The notes below the pieces were generated by a model. The model saw only the letters and a list, made by a program, of their open reading frames with translations. It had not been told where the DNA came from and ran no database searches. A stretch of 64,000 nt of DNA from Bacillus sp. USDA818B3_A (lineage in GTDB: Bacteria; Bacillota; Bacilli; Bacillales; Cytobacillaceae). Location of the stretch: NCBI RefSeq assembly GCF_009928415.1, contig NZ_JAABNN010000003.1, forward strand, positions 340,145 to 404,144, given 5' to 3'. This document shows positions 9,215 to 18,432 of the stretch, one piece after another. Every line of letters begins with the position of its first letter. Within the stretch, counting starts at the first letter, position 1. The position numbers and the translations under genes are program-made.

Positions 9215-9727
9215 CTATTGAATAGCTCTGTTTTCTTTTGCAAGATCCTCGAACGATTTATTTGAGGATGTAACCAATATTTTCGTTCCAAGTGGGATTA
9301 ATGGAAAAAGAGAGGTAACAACCTCATTTTGGGTGCGGATACAGCCTTGAGAAACATATTTGCCTATCGAGGCTGGCTGATTGGTACCGTGGATACCATA
9401 TATTCTTCCGTCGGTTCCTTTGGCATTAAAACCGATCCATCTGGCTCCAAGTGGATTTTTGGGGTCGCCTCCAGGAATATTCTTTTTACGAAAATATGGT
9501 TTTTTTGCCTTTACCGTAATCGTAAAAAGACCTTCAGGCGTTAGTTCCTGGGTTTTCCCGGTACCCACACTGACAATGGTTTGAATTTTATTGTCATCAA
9601 TAAACGCTAATTCATTTTTAGTCTTATTGACAATTACGAAAGGGTCACCAGGTAAAGGATTTGGCCCTATTGGCCAAAGGGGTGCGAGAAAAAAAGTCAT
9701 GAGGAGCGGCGACAATAGTTTAATCAA
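9215..9727 (-). CDS. L,D-transpeptidase (YkuD domain), secreted or membrane-anchored
   Basis: Cell-wall enzyme that forms 3-3 peptide cross-links. From TTG at 9727 it is 170 residues: an N-terminal hydrophobic signal/anchor, then a YkuD catalytic domain. The active-site block GIHGTNQPASIG then SQGCIR has the catalytic Cys and the conserved His. GTG at 9736 is an alternative start, but AGGTGG sits five bases before the TTG. No LysM domain is visible, so wall binding would depend on the anchor. Convergent with the miniprotein gene. Confidence 0.88.
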   Translation of the reverse strand: MIKLLSPLLMTFFLAPLWPIGPNPLPGDPFVIVNKTKNELAFIDDNKIQTIVSVGTGKTQELTPEGLFTITVKAKKPYFRKKNIPGGDPKNPLGARWIGFNAKGTDGRIYGIHGTNQPASIGKYVSQGCIRTQNEVVTSLFPLIPLGTKILVTSSNKSFEDLAKENRAIQ

Positions 9728-9749
9728 TCCAACCACCTGCCTTTTTTCT

Positions 9750-10739
9750 CTAGTTTACCACCGCTTTCTTCTTTTCATGCGCGCTTGTTTGGATCACATG
9801 AAAAGAACTTTTAATAATTAGATACTCATTCATTTCATTGACTAATTGCAAAAGTGCTGCCCGGACTTCAAATTCCTCCCTTGTTTTCGGAAGTTCCATT
9901 TCTTCGAATTCTTTCTTCATCTCTCTTAATTTATCTATATAAATATGAGCCGTATTACCAGGATGTATATTCTCTGAAAGCTCCTCAAGAAAGGCAGCAA
10001 CCATTTTCCCTTGTACAACCGTACTAGTAAGTGATGTGACGATTGGTAAAACACGTTCAAGGATTTCGAATTGTTTTTCTCTCATTTTAAAATATTCAAA
10101 GTACAGGTTCTCTTCACGGAGAAAATGATTTTCAAAATCTCTTAACGCAAGCATTTTTGCTTCATCAAACAGCTTAGCACTTTCGGTAATTTCTTTTCCG
10201 TCCCAGCTGCTCTCTCCTGTTCTTAAGTATCTCACGATCTCTAAAAGAATTAATTTGAAGTTATCCTCAATCATCACTTGATAATCTCTAAGTTTGCGAT
10301 CAACACTCGGCATATACAAGTTAATAAGTAATGCAACACCTATACCAACTGTTATTACCCCTAATTCATTTAAAAATAAAGCCAATGTAATTTGGCGAGC
10401 CATAAAGACATGTAAAATAATAACACTACTTGTGACAATTCCGTCCGGCGCTTTTAACATAACGATAGTTGGAATAAAAAGGATCAGCATGACTCCAATT
10501 ACAATCGGATGATAGGAGATTCCTTCAAAAAAAAGGGCTGAAAAAGGCATTGCTAATACACATGCTAAAAATCGATCCCACGCTGTGCGAAGCGACCGTC
10601 TTTTTGTTACCTGTATACACAAAATGGTTAAGATTCCAGCAGATGCAAAGTTGTTTAAGCCCAGCTGCTGAGCAATTAAAATAGAAAAAGCTGTTCCAAC
10701 GGCAGTTTTAATCGTCCGATAACCAATTCGAAATTTCAT
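9750..10739 (-). CDS. yqjA: Aromatic acid exporter-family membrane protein (YqjA)
   Basis: 329 residues. The N-terminal ~150 residues contain about five hydrophobic segments; the C-terminal half is soluble, charged and rich in Glu/Leu heptads, probably helical. This matches the ArAE_1 (DUF939-type) family represented by B. subtilis YqjA at the same place. Start ATG at 10739 with AGGAGA upstream. The transported substrate is unknown. Confidence 0.8.
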   Translation of the reverse strand: MKFRIGYRTIKTAVGTAFSILIAQQLGLNNFASAGILTILCIQVTKRRSLRTAWDRFLACVLAMPFSALFFEGISYHPIVIGVMLILFIPTIVMLKAPDGIVTSSVIILHVFMARQITLALFLNELGVITVGIGVALLINLYMPSVDRKLRDYQVMIEDNFKLILLEIVRYLRTGESSWDGKEITESAKLFDEAKMLALRDFENHFLREENLYFEYFKMREKQFEILERVLPIVTSLTSTVVQGKMVAAFLEELSENIHPGNTAHIYIDKLREMKKEFEEMELPKTREEFEVRAALLQLVNEMNEYLIIKSSFHVIQTSAHEKKKAVVN

Positions 10740-10768
10740 AAATCGTCTCCTAGGCTTAGAAAAAATAA

Positions 10769-10793
10769 AAAGATGATCATTAAGACCATCTTT
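10769..10793 (-). terminator. Terminator after the art operon
   Basis: Read on the minus strand, AAAGATG pairs with CATCTTT, with inner pairs continuing, and is followed by a T-rich run. It closes the artPQM transcript. Confidence 0.75.
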
Positions 10794-10859
10794 AGCATAT
10801 CTCTATTAAACCATTTTTTTCAAATAAACGGTTTTTATAAGATCGAATGAACGTTATTT

Positions 10860-11582
10860 TTATAATACTTTTTCTAAAAAGTCCTTTGCTCTGCTTGTTC
10901 GAGGACGATTGAAAAATTCATCAGGTGAGCCTTCTTCCAATAATTTCCCTTCATCCAGGAAGATAATACGGTCAGAAACCTCACGAGCAAATCCCATTTC
11001 ATGTGTTACAATGGCCATCGTCATTCCTGATTGGGCGAGATCCTTCATAACGGTTAATACTTCCTTTACCATTTCTGGGTCAAGCGCCGAAGTAGGCTCA
11101 TCAAATAACATTAGTTCCGGTTCCATTGCAAGAGCACGAGCAATCGCAACACGCTGCTTCTGCCCGCCTGACAGATTATTAGGGAAAGCAGTCTCTTTTT
11201 CAGAAAGGCCTACTCTTGAAAGCAATTCACGAGCTTTTGCTACAGCAGATTCACGTGATTCTCCTTTAACTTTAATTGGAGCGTATGTTAAGTTCTCCAA
11301 GACTGTTAAATGTGGGAACAAATAAAAGTGCTGAAAAACCATTCCGATTTGTTCTCGAACTTTCATTATATTTGTTTTTCTATCAGTAATCTCTTGATTA
11401 TTGATCCACACTTTTCCTTTCGTTGGTGTCTCTAACAAATTTAAACAACGAAGAAAAGTGGACTTACCCGAACCTGAAGGTCCAATGATAGAAACTACCT
11501 CACCACTATCTATATTGGTTGAAATATTTTTTAAGACTTCATTTTCCCCGAATTGTTTATAGAGGTTCTCAACTTTAATCAC
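10860..11582 (-). CDS. artM: Arginine-type amino acid ABC transporter, ATP-binding protein
   Basis: 240-residue ATPase of the polar amino acid uptake family. Walker [10 protein letters not shown] (residues 34-42), signature LSGGQKQR, Walker [13 protein letters not shown] and switch His in VTHEMG are all intact. Its start overlaps the permease gene by 8 bases. It is equivalent to B. subtilis yqiZ/artM. Arginine specificity is inferred from the locus and a candidate ArgR box upstream of the operon. Confidence 0.92.
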   Translation of the reverse strand: MIKVENLYKQFGENEVLKNISTNIDSGEVVSIIGPSGSGKSTFLRCLNLLETPTKGKVWINNQEITDRKTNIMKVREQIGMVFQHFYLFPHLTVLENLTYAPIKVKGESRESAVAKARELLSRVGLSEKETAFPNNLSGGQKQRVAIARALAMEPELMLFDEPTSALDPEMVKEVLTVMKDLAQSGMTMAIVTHEMGFAREVSDRIIFLDEGKLLEEGSPDEFFNRPRTSRAKDFLEKVL

Positions 11583-12234
11583 TGAATTTCATCCTCCTTT
11601 CCACCCATTTACCAGCGAGTGTCAGCACCATAACTAAAATCCAATAGATTAATCCAACAAATATAAGTGGTTCAAAATTTCGATAAGTATCTGCTCCCAC
11701 TACTTGTGCACGGCGCATCAGATCTAAATATCCAATCGTCGATACAAGAGCAGATTCTTTTGTTAAGGTAATAAATTCATTCATAAGAGCTGGTAAAATA
11801 TTTTTTAAAGCTTGAGGCAATATAAGGTCCTTCATCATAAGACGATAGGGAACTCCCAGTGCTTGAGCTGCTTCCGTTTGACCTTTATCAACTGCTTGGA
11901 TTCCTGCCCTGATGATCTCTGAAACGTAGGCTGATGAATTCAAACCAAAAGCTAAAATGGAAGATAAAAATGGTGATATATCATAACCTGTTAATTGCGG
12001 AATCGCAAAATAGATGAGCATTAATTGCAAGATTAATGGTGTACCACGAAATATAGATGTATAAGCGTCACCAAACCAATTTAAAGCCTTTATTCGTGAA
12101 ATTTTAAATAACGCTAGAATCGTACCAAGGATAAAACCTAATATAATGGAAATAATAACAAACTTTAATGTAACCCATATTCCTTCTAGGATAAAAGGAA
12201 TATAAGGCACAATTTGGCTAAAATCCAAATTCAT
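11575..12234 (-). CDS. artQ: Arginine-type amino acid ABC transporter, permease
   Basis: 219-residue integral membrane permease of the HisM/GlnP type, with about five membrane segments. The EAA loop ([24 protein letters not shown]) that docks with the ATPase is present. Overlaps artM and follows artP, so the three form one transcription unit. Confidence 0.92.
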   Translation of the reverse strand: MNLDFSQIVPYIPFILEGIWVTLKFVIISIILGFILGTILALFKISRIKALNWFGDAYTSIFRGTPLILQLMLIYFAIPQLTGYDISPFLSSILAFGLNSSAYVSEIIRAGIQAVDKGQTEAAQALGVPYRLMMKDLILPQALKNILPALMNEFITLTKESALVSTIGYLDLMRRAQVVGADTYRNFEPLIFVGLIYWILVMVLTLAGKWVERRMKFSD

Positions 12235-12303
12235 GCCTTACACCTCACTTCAATATTTTCTTTACTATCATTGAATCAAACTAATGAATTTAGTCTTTAT
12301 TGC

Positions 12304-13074
12304 TTATTGTTGATCTTTTAACCATTTGTCCTTCAGTTCTTGAAGTTTTCCGTTCTCTTCAAGTTTTTGAAGTGCTTTATTCACATCGTCAACTAAGTTA
12401 CTGCCTTTAGGAAAAGCTACAGCCATTCCTGGAGAACTAGATGTTGGATCATCAAAACCGGCTAAGCCCTGTTCCTTCATGTATCCTGTTGCTACTGATT
12501 TATCTAAATAAGCTACTTGAACACGACCCGTTACTAGCTCTTGAATCAAAGTTGTTGAATTATCTAAAGGTTTAAGCGTAAAATCAACTTTTTTCTGAAG
12601 TGTTTTGGCTCCTTCTTCCTGAATCGTTCCTAACTGTACTGCAACGGTTTTTCCTTTTAGATCATCAACTGTTTTAATTGAAGAATCTTTTTTCGTTAAG
12701 AACATTTCACCAGAATGGTTATAAGCTGTAGAAAAATCAACATTTTTTTTACGTTTTTCAGTTGCCGACATACCTGCAAGTACCATGTCAACCCGTTTTG
12801 CTTGTAATGCACCGACTAAACCATCGAACTTCATATCTTTAATTTCAAGTTTATAACCTAATTCATCAGCAATGGCATTAGCTAGGTCAATATCAAATCC
12901 TTCAACCTTTCCTGATGGATTTCTTGATTCAAATGGTGCAAAATCAGCTGATGTTGCCATTGTTAATACTTTCTTGTCAGTGTTTTTTGCTTCGTTCGTT
13001 TCGTCCTTTTGACCACAAGCTGCCATTACGACTAATGTAAAAATAAGCATTAAAATTAATATAGACTTCTTCAT
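12304..13074 (-). CDS. artP: Arginine-type amino acid ABC transporter, substrate-binding lipoprotein
   Basis: 256 residues. The N-terminus is a lipoprotein signal with lipobox VMAAC (Cys20), then a Lys/Asn-rich linker and a class-3 solute-binding domain (KVEGFDIDLANAIADELGY, LAGMSATEKRKKNVDFS). It is the first gene of the artPQM operon. Ligand specificity is not readable from sequence, but the upstream ARG-box-like site favours arginine. Confidence 0.9.
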   Translation of the reverse strand: MKKSILILMLIFTLVVMAACGQKDETNEAKNTDKKVLTMATSADFAPFESRNPSGKVEGFDIDLANAIADELGYKLEIKDMKFDGLVGALQAKRVDMVLAGMSATEKRKKNVDFSTAYNHSGEMFLTKKDSSIKTVDDLKGKTVAVQLGTIQEEGAKTLQKKVDFTLKPLDNSTTLIQELVTGRVQVAYLDKSVATGYMKEQGLAGFDDPTSSSPGMAVAFPKGSNLVDDVNKALQKLEENGKLQELKDKWLKDQQ

Positions 13075-13113
13075 GATGTGCCCCCTTGAGTTATATAAAA
13101 TCTTGCATATATT

Positions 13114-13131
13114 CTTGGATTTTTATTCAAC
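13114..13131 (-). promoter_or_regulatory. Candidate ARG box (ArgR/AhrC operator) upstream of artP
   Basis: Minus strand GTTGAATAAAAATCCAAG agrees with the B. subtilis ARG box consensus CATGAATAAAAATKCAAK at 15 of 18 positions. It lies 40-57 bases before the artP start, just downstream of a candidate -10. A weaker partial box (GAATATATGCAAG) follows directly. The regulator ArgR is encoded at 36456-36905. Confidence 0.65.
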
Positions 13132-13138
13132 ATAACGA

Positions 13139-13167
13139 ATAATAACACATGAACTATTTTTTGAAAA
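13139..13167 (-). promoter_or_regulatory. Candidate sigma-A promoter of artPQM
   Basis: TTTTCA (13162-13167), 17-base spacer, TATTAT (13139-13144) on the minus strand. The -10 is good and the -35 weak. The ARG box begins just downstream, where a bound repressor would block initiation. Confidence 0.5.
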
Positions 13168-13233
13168 TATGTTTTTTAATATAAAAATATTCTAAAAATT
13201 TAGTATATCAGTATATTGTTTGATTTTTTAAAA

Positions 13234-13258
13234 AAATACCTCTTTAAAAGAGGTATTT
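13234..13258. terminator. Terminator after the M20 hydrolase gene
   Basis: AAATACCTCTTT pairs with AAAGAGGTATTT, with T-runs available on both strands. It separates the M20 gene from the art promoter. Confidence 0.85.
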
Positions 13259-13263
13259 TGGGG

Positions 13264-14436
13264 TTAGGCTTTAATCATCTCGGCCTTATGAAATTCATTT
13301 TTCATCTTTTCAAATACTTCATTATCCGTAATTAGATCATAACCTGTCAGTGCAAGAGCCAAAGCACCCTGAGAAAGAATTTTGTGAGAGTTGTCAGTAA
13401 TCGTTAAGTCCGCAAATTCCCTGGTATGGGCAACTAATCCAGGGGAATCAAGGCCAATATACGGATGAATGGCTGGAACCACATGACTTACATTCCCCAT
13501 ATCAATTGAACCATAACTATCCTTCGCTTTTTCCACTTGTTTAACACCTGTTGATAGGAGATTGTTTGTAAACAACTGGGATAAAGTATCGTTTGTTACC
13601 ATATTGTCATAGCTTAATTCGTAATTTTCAATATGAACCTCTGCACCTGTCATTGATGATGCACCTTTTGCAATGTTAATGACCTTTTGAACAATCTCGT
13701 TTAAGTTATTCCGGTCTTTCGCTCTAACATAAAATTGTGCGACTGCTTTATCTGGAACAATGTTAGCAGCTAATCCGCCTTCTTTAATAATTCCATGAAT
13801 TCTAACATCTGAGGTAACATGTTGACGCAAAGCATTGATCCCGTTAAATAATTGAATAACCGCATCCAATGCATTAATACCTTTTTCTGGTGATGCTGCA
13901 GCGTGACTTGTTCTGCCGCGGAAATCAAATTGAATGGCATCCATTGCTAACGAATCACCACTCTCATAAGACACATCTGCTGGGTGCAAAATCATTGCTG
14001 CATCAATATCGTTAAAGATTCCTCGCTCTGCCATTGGTACTTTAGCGCCATTTGTTTCTTCTGCTGGTGTACCTAATACAACTACACGTCCGCCAATTTC
14101 ATCTACTACTTTACTTAAAAGAACTCCTGCCCCGGCACTCATTGTTCCAATCATATTGTGGCCGCAGCCATGTCCTACCTCCGGCAATGCATCATATTCA
14201 GACAAATAGGCAATAGTCGGTCCCTTTTTCTTACTATCATAAACAGCTTTAAATGCTGTAGGCCGGCCAACAATTCCTTTTTCCACTGAAAATTGATGTT
14301 GCTCAAGAAACTCTACTAATAGTTTCATAGATTCAAATTCATTATCTCCCAGCTCAGGATGATGATACAAGTGGTCGCTTATCGCCCATAAATTGTTTTG
14401 TATAATATCTAAATGATTTTTTAATAACTCCTTCAT
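13264..14436 (-). CDS. M20-family amidohydrolase (acyl-amino acid or aminobenzoyl-glutamate type)
   Basis: 390-residue cytoplasmic zinc hydrolase of the M20D family. The metal-site motifs GHGCGHNMIGT and TPAEETNGAKVPM are intact, as is the dimerisation lid beginning FRGRTSHAAASPEKG. It starts at ATG 14436 with GAGGTG upstream. Its position next to an arginine-type transporter suggests release of amino acids from N-acylated substrates, but the substrate is not evident. It has its own terminator, so cotranscription with artPQM is unlikely. Confidence 0.82.
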   Translation of the reverse strand: MKELLKNHLDIIQNNLWAISDHLYHHPELGDNEFESMKLLVEFLEQHQFSVEKGIVGRPTAFKAVYDSKKKGPTIAYLSEYDALPEVGHGCGHNMIGTMSAGAGVLLSKVVDEIGGRVVVLGTPAEETNGAKVPMAERGIFNDIDAAMILHPADVSYESGDSLAMDAIQFDFRGRTSHAAASPEKGINALDAVIQLFNGINALRQHVTSDVRIHGIIKEGGLAANIVPDKAVAQFYVRAKDRNNLNEIVQKVINIAKGASSMTGAEVHIENYELSYDNMVTNDTLSQLFTNNLLSTGVKQVEKAKDSYGSIDMGNVSHVVPAIHPYIGLDSPGLVAHTREFADLTITDNSHKILSQGALALALTGYDLITDNEVFEKMKNEFHKAEMIKA

Positions 14437-14515
14437 GTTAAAACACCTCTTTAATGAATGATTAAAATTACGAAATAATTAATAAATATACACTAAAAAT
14501 CATTCCTGGACAATA

Positions 14516-14548
14516 AAAAAGTCAAATCCATTAAAGATTTGACTTTTT
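14516..14548. terminator. Terminator after brxB
   Basis: AAAAAGTCAAATC (14516-14528) and GATTTGACTTTTT (14536-14548) form a perfect 13-bp stem around a 7-base loop. Confidence 0.9.
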
Positions 14549-14560
14549 GGTATTGTATTT

Positions 14561-14998
14561 TTATATTTCTTCACAGTATTGATCAAATTCACTTTGAAGC
14601 TTTGAAACTACGGTTGCAGGATCATATCCCTCGATTTGATGACGTTCAATCATCGTTAGGATCTTTCCATCTTTTAACAAAGCAAATGATGGAGAGGATG
14701 GCGGATAGCCTGTGAAATAACTTCTAGCCGTTTCAGTTGCTTCCTTATCCTGACCAGCAAATACCGTTACCAAATGGTCTGGCCGTTTATCATTATGAAG
14801 GGAATGAGCAGCTGCAGGGCGCGCAATCCCCCCAGCACAACCACACACAGAATTAATCATCACTAATGTCGTACCTTTTTGAGCAAAAGCTTCTTCTACT
14901 TCTGCGGGAGTTTTTAATTCTTTATACCCAGCAGCTGCGATTTCTTCACGCGCCTGCTTTACTACATCATTCATGAAAAAGTTAAAATCCATGCTCAT
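14561..14998 (-). CDS. brxB: Bacilliredoxin BrxB (YqiW)
   Basis: 145-residue thioredoxin-fold protein with the characteristic Cys-Gly-Cys motif in SVCGCAGG (residues 52-54). Family members remove bacillithiol from mixed disulfides on cytoplasmic proteins after oxidative stress. Length and N-terminus match B. subtilis YqiW, found at the same place. It is monocistronic, with a strong terminator. It implies the cell makes bacillithiol. Confidence 0.92.
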   Translation of the reverse strand: MSMDFNFFMNDVVKQAREEIAAAGYKELKTPAEVEEAFAQKGTTLVMINSVCGCAGGIARPAAAHSLHNDKRPDHLVTVFAGQDKEATETARSYFTGYPPSSPSFALLKDGKILTMIERHQIEGYDPATVVSKLQSEFDQYCEEI

Positions 14999-15111
14999 AA
15001 AAACACACTCCTTATTTTCCGTATATAACTACATCATAACAGTAAAAATATGTTTTCTCCAAATGAAATGTAATCAAAAAGAGGCAGTAAAAATTGTTAG
15101 TAAAAAGCCAT

Positions 15112-16233
15112 TTAATTTTTATTGGATGCTAAAAAAGTTTCAAATAAGGTTTCTACTGCTGTTGCTACTGTCGTTTCCCCTGAAATCACTTTATTTTCGA
15201 GGTTAGGCAGGGCGCTTTTTACACCATCGTGATGATAAAACATAAATTGAAGCTGGTCAGTAATCATTGCATATAACCATTCCCGTGCTTGGATTCTTCT
15301 TCGATCCTCAAAAACCCCAGAAGAATTCGCAGTTTGTTCGAAGGATTGAATCACACGCCAGATGTCGCTGATTCCATCATGTGTGATTGAAGAACAAGTA
15401 TAGGCCCTCGTCGTCCAGCCTTTTGTAGCAGGCTGAAGAAAGTGGAGAATTCGGTTATACTCCAGCCTAGTTTGTTCAGCCTTCTGTTTATTTGCCCCAT
15501 CCGCTTTATGAACGAGAATGGCATCTGCCAATTCCATTATCCCTTTCTTCATTCCCTGCAGTTCATCCCCAGCTCCTGTTAGGACAAGCAGCATGAAAAA
15601 GTCAACCATATCTCGGATAATCACTTCACTTTGACCTACCCCGACTGTTTCAATCAAGATAACATCAAAACCGGCAGCTTCACAAATCAATATGGCTTCC
15701 CTTGTTTTCCGATGGACACCGCCAAGCTTTCCTGCCGTAGGTGATGGGCGGATAAAAGCGTTTGCATGTTTGGATAGATGTTCCATCCTTGTTTTGTCGC
15801 CGAGGATACTTCCCCCGCTAATACTAGAACTTGGGTCAATTGCTAACACAGCCACCCTGTGCCCAAGACCGCACAGGTACATTCCAAAAGCCTCGATAAA
15901 AGTACTTTTACCTGCACCTGGTACACCTGTAATCCCGATCCTGATTGATTTACCAGTTTTGGGCAAGAGCTTATGCAGCAACTGCTGGCCTTTTTTAAAA
16001 TGCTGCTCTGCATTGCTTTCTATTAAGGTAATCGCTCTTGCAAGCAAACTTCTGTCACCATTCATAACGCCATCGTAAAGCGTGTCAATGGAAGGCTCGG
16101 TTGATTTGCGTTTTTGAAAACGGGTGTTTCTATCAACCGAGACATCTTGACCTTCTAGAACTCTTCTTAACATACTAGAGCAATATTCAGGTGTATTTGA
16201 GTCACTCCATTCCGGCTTAGAATCCTTCCCCAT
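15112..16233 (-). CDS. meaB: Methylmalonyl-CoA mutase-associated GTPase MeaB (ArgK family)
   Basis: 373-residue G3E-family P-loop GTPase that guards and reloads the B12 cofactor of methylmalonyl-CoA mutase. Walker A GVPGAGKST, the switch region with ETVGVGQSE, and base-recognition VHKAD are visible. Its ATG directly abuts the mutB stop codon (no intervening base), so the three genes are translationally linked. There is a somewhat longer N-terminal extension (about 60 residues before the GTPase core) than in many MeaB proteins. Confidence 0.93.
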   Translation of the reverse strand: MGKDSKPEWSDSNTPEYCSSMLRRVLEGQDVSVDRNTRFQKRKSTEPSIDTLYDGVMNGDRSLLARAITLIESNAEQHFKKGQQLLHKLLPKTGKSIRIGITGVPGAGKSTFIEAFGMYLCGLGHRVAVLAIDPSSSISGGSILGDKTRMEHLSKHANAFIRPSPTAGKLGGVHRKTREAILICEAAGFDVILIETVGVGQSEVIIRDMVDFFMLLVLTGAGDELQGMKKGIMELADAILVHKADGANKQKAEQTRLEYNRILHFLQPATKGWTTRAYTCSSITHDGISDIWRVIQSFEQTANSSGVFEDRRRIQAREWLYAMITDQLQFMFYHHDGVKSALPNLENKVISGETTVATAVETLFETFLASNKN

Positions 16234-18432
16234 TTATTGCGACACTTCCTCATAACCGAGTTTTAAATAGATTTCCCTAATCACTTTTTGTGCTGCTACC
16301 GGGATAATCGTTCCTGGTCCAAAAATTGCGGCTGCACCATGTTCATATAAAAATTGATAATCTTGTACAGGAATGACACCGCCAATTACCACCAAAATAT
16401 CTTCCCGGCCAAGTTTTTTCAGTTCTTCCACGAGCTGAGGAAGCAATGTTTTATGACCGGCAGCAAGTGAACTCATTCCAACAACATGAACATCATTTTC
16501 AATCGCTTGATTGGCGGTTTCTACCGGAGTTTGGAATAATGGACTAATATCAACATCAAAACCCAAATCCGCAAAGGCGGTAGCAATCACTTTTGCTCCA
16601 CGATCATGGCCATCCTGCCCCATTTTGGCAATTAGGATTCTCGGCCGCCTTCCCTCATTTTCAAGGAATTCATCCGTCATCTTTTTCACTTCAGTTATCT
16701 CTTCCTCATTGCTATAGGCAGTACTATATACACCACTTATCGATCGAATCACAGCTTTATGCCGGCCTGCCGCACGCTCAATCGCCTCAGATATTTCTCC
16801 AAGCGTTGCCCTGACTCTCGCAGCATTTACTGCTAGTTGTAATAAATTCTGATTTCCTGTCTTTGCCGCTTCAGTTAAAGCGTTAAGTGCTGCCGCTGCT
16901 TTTTGATTATCACGCGTTGCTTTTAGTTGGGTTAGCTTCTCCATTTGCTTTAAGCGGACTGCTGTATTATCAATGTCTAAAATATCAATTGGTTCAACAT
17001 TTTCGGGCCTGTATTGATTAACACCGACAATAATTTCCTTACCCGAATCAATTTGAGCCTGCCTTCTGGCAGCTGCTTCTTCGATTCTCATTTTTGGCAG
17101 ACCCGTTTCAATGGCTTTAGCCATGCCCCCCAATTCTTCAATTTCTTCAATATGTTTCCAAGCTCTTTTCTCCAATTCATCCGTCAGCTTTTCTACATAA
17201 TAAGAGCCTCCCCACGGGTCAATCACATGGGTGATTCCTGTTTCCTCTTGTAAAAACAATTGAGTATTGCGGGCAATCCGGGCTGAGAAATCTGTCGGTA
17301 AAGCAATGGCTTCATCTAGAGCATTTGTATGGAGTGATTGGGTATGACCCATTACAGCAGCATGTGCTTCTATAAGTGTTCGGGTAACATTATTAAAGGG
17401 ATCTTGCTCGGTTAAGCTCCATCCTGAGGTTTGTGAATGTGTTCGTAATGCTAATGACTTCTCATTTCTTGGTTCAAAAGACTTCATCATTTTTGCCCAA
17501 ATGAATCTGGCTGCCCGCATTTTTGCGACTTCCATGAAGTAATTCATCCCAATTGCCCAAAAAAAGGACAGTCTCGGTGCAAATGAGTCAATATCAATAC
17601 CTGCTTTAAGACCTGTACGTACATACTCCAAACCATCAGCAAGGGTATACGCTAATTCTATATCTGCAGGTGCACCCGCTTCTTGCATATGATAGCCGGA
17701 AATACTAATGCTATTAAACTTAGGCATGAATTTCGATGTATATTCAAAAATGTCAGCAATAATCCTCATTGACATGACTGGAGGATAGATATATGTGTTG
17801 CGAACCATGTATTCTTTTAAAATATCATTCTGAATCGTTCCCGAAAGTTTTTCCTGACTGACTCCCTGCTCCTCAGCCGTTACGATAAAGAAAGCTAAAA
17901 TCGGTAGAACAGCACCGTTCATGGTCATTGATACAGACATTTGGTCCAATGGAATGCCGGCAAACAGGGTCTTCATATCGAGAATAGAGTCTATGGCCAC
18001 TCCTGCTTTTCCAACATCCCCTATTACACGAGGATGATCAGAGTCATAACCGCGGTGGGTAGCTAAATCAAAGGCTACTGATAACCCCTTTTGTCCCATG
18101 GCCAGATTTCTCCGGTAAAAAGCATTACTTTCTTCTGCTGTTGAAAAGCCCGCATACTGTCTGACAGTCCAAGGGCGATTGACATACATGGCCGGATACG
18201 GACCACGCGTATAAGGAGGCAGTCCTGGAAGGTCATCAATATGCTCTAACCCCTCCCTGTCTTCCTTTGTATAAATTGGCTTAAGAAGAATCTGTTCGTT
18301 TGTTTCAAACAATAAATCTTCAAAGGAAACAGCCATTTCTTCATTAATTTTTTCTTCCCACTCTTTTTTGGTGATGAACTTTTGGTCAGCAAACAATGAT
18401 TGGTTTTGAAAGTTAGGCCTTTGTTTCTTCAA
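16234..18432 (-). CDS. mutB: Methylmalonyl-CoA mutase, large (catalytic, B12-binding) subunit
   Basis: 732 residues. Converts (R)-methylmalonyl-CoA to succinyl-CoA with adenosylcobalamin. The N-terminal TIM-barrel includes the TRGPYPAMY and [12 protein letters not shown] regions; the C-terminal cobalamin domain contains the lower-ligand motif DGHDRG in [13 protein letters not shown]. The start is TTG at 18432, with GGAGGTG seven bases upstream inside the end of mutA (20-base overlap). Operon order is mutA-mutB-meaB. Confidence 0.96.
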   Translation of the reverse strand: MKKQRPNFQNQSLFADQKFITKKEWEEKINEEMAVSFEDLLFETNEQILLKPIYTKEDREGLEHIDDLPGLPPYTRGPYPAMYVNRPWTVRQYAGFSTAEESNAFYRRNLAMGQKGLSVAFDLATHRGYDSDHPRVIGDVGKAGVAIDSILDMKTLFAGIPLDQMSVSMTMNGAVLPILAFFIVTAEEQGVSQEKLSGTIQNDILKEYMVRNTYIYPPVMSMRIIADIFEYTSKFMPKFNSISISGYHMQEAGAPADIELAYTLADGLEYVRTGLKAGIDIDSFAPRLSFFWAIGMNYFMEVAKMRAARFIWAKMMKSFEPRNEKSLALRTHSQTSGWSLTEQDPFNNVTRTLIEAHAAVMGHTQSLHTNALDEAIALPTDFSARIARNTQLFLQEETGITHVIDPWGGSYYVEKLTDELEKRAWKHIEEIEELGGMAKAIETGLPKMRIEEAAARRQAQIDSGKEIIVGVNQYRPENVEPIDILDIDNTAVRLKQMEKLTQLKATRDNQKAAAALNALTEAAKTGNQNLLQLAVNAARVRATLGEISEAIERAAGRHKAVIRSISGVYSTAYSNEEEITEVKKMTDEFLENEGRRPRILIAKMGQDGHDRGAKVIATAFADLGFDVDISPLFQTPVETANQAIENDVHVVGMSSLAAGHKTLLPQLVEELKKLGREDILVVIGGVIPVQDYQFLYEHGAAAIFGPGTIIPVAAQKVIREIYLKLGYEEVSQ

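Noticed and set aside
14973..15206. 77-codon plus-strand open frame between brxB and meaB
   Set aside because: Lys/Phe-rich low-complexity translation, overlaps both flanking genes and lacks a ribosome site.
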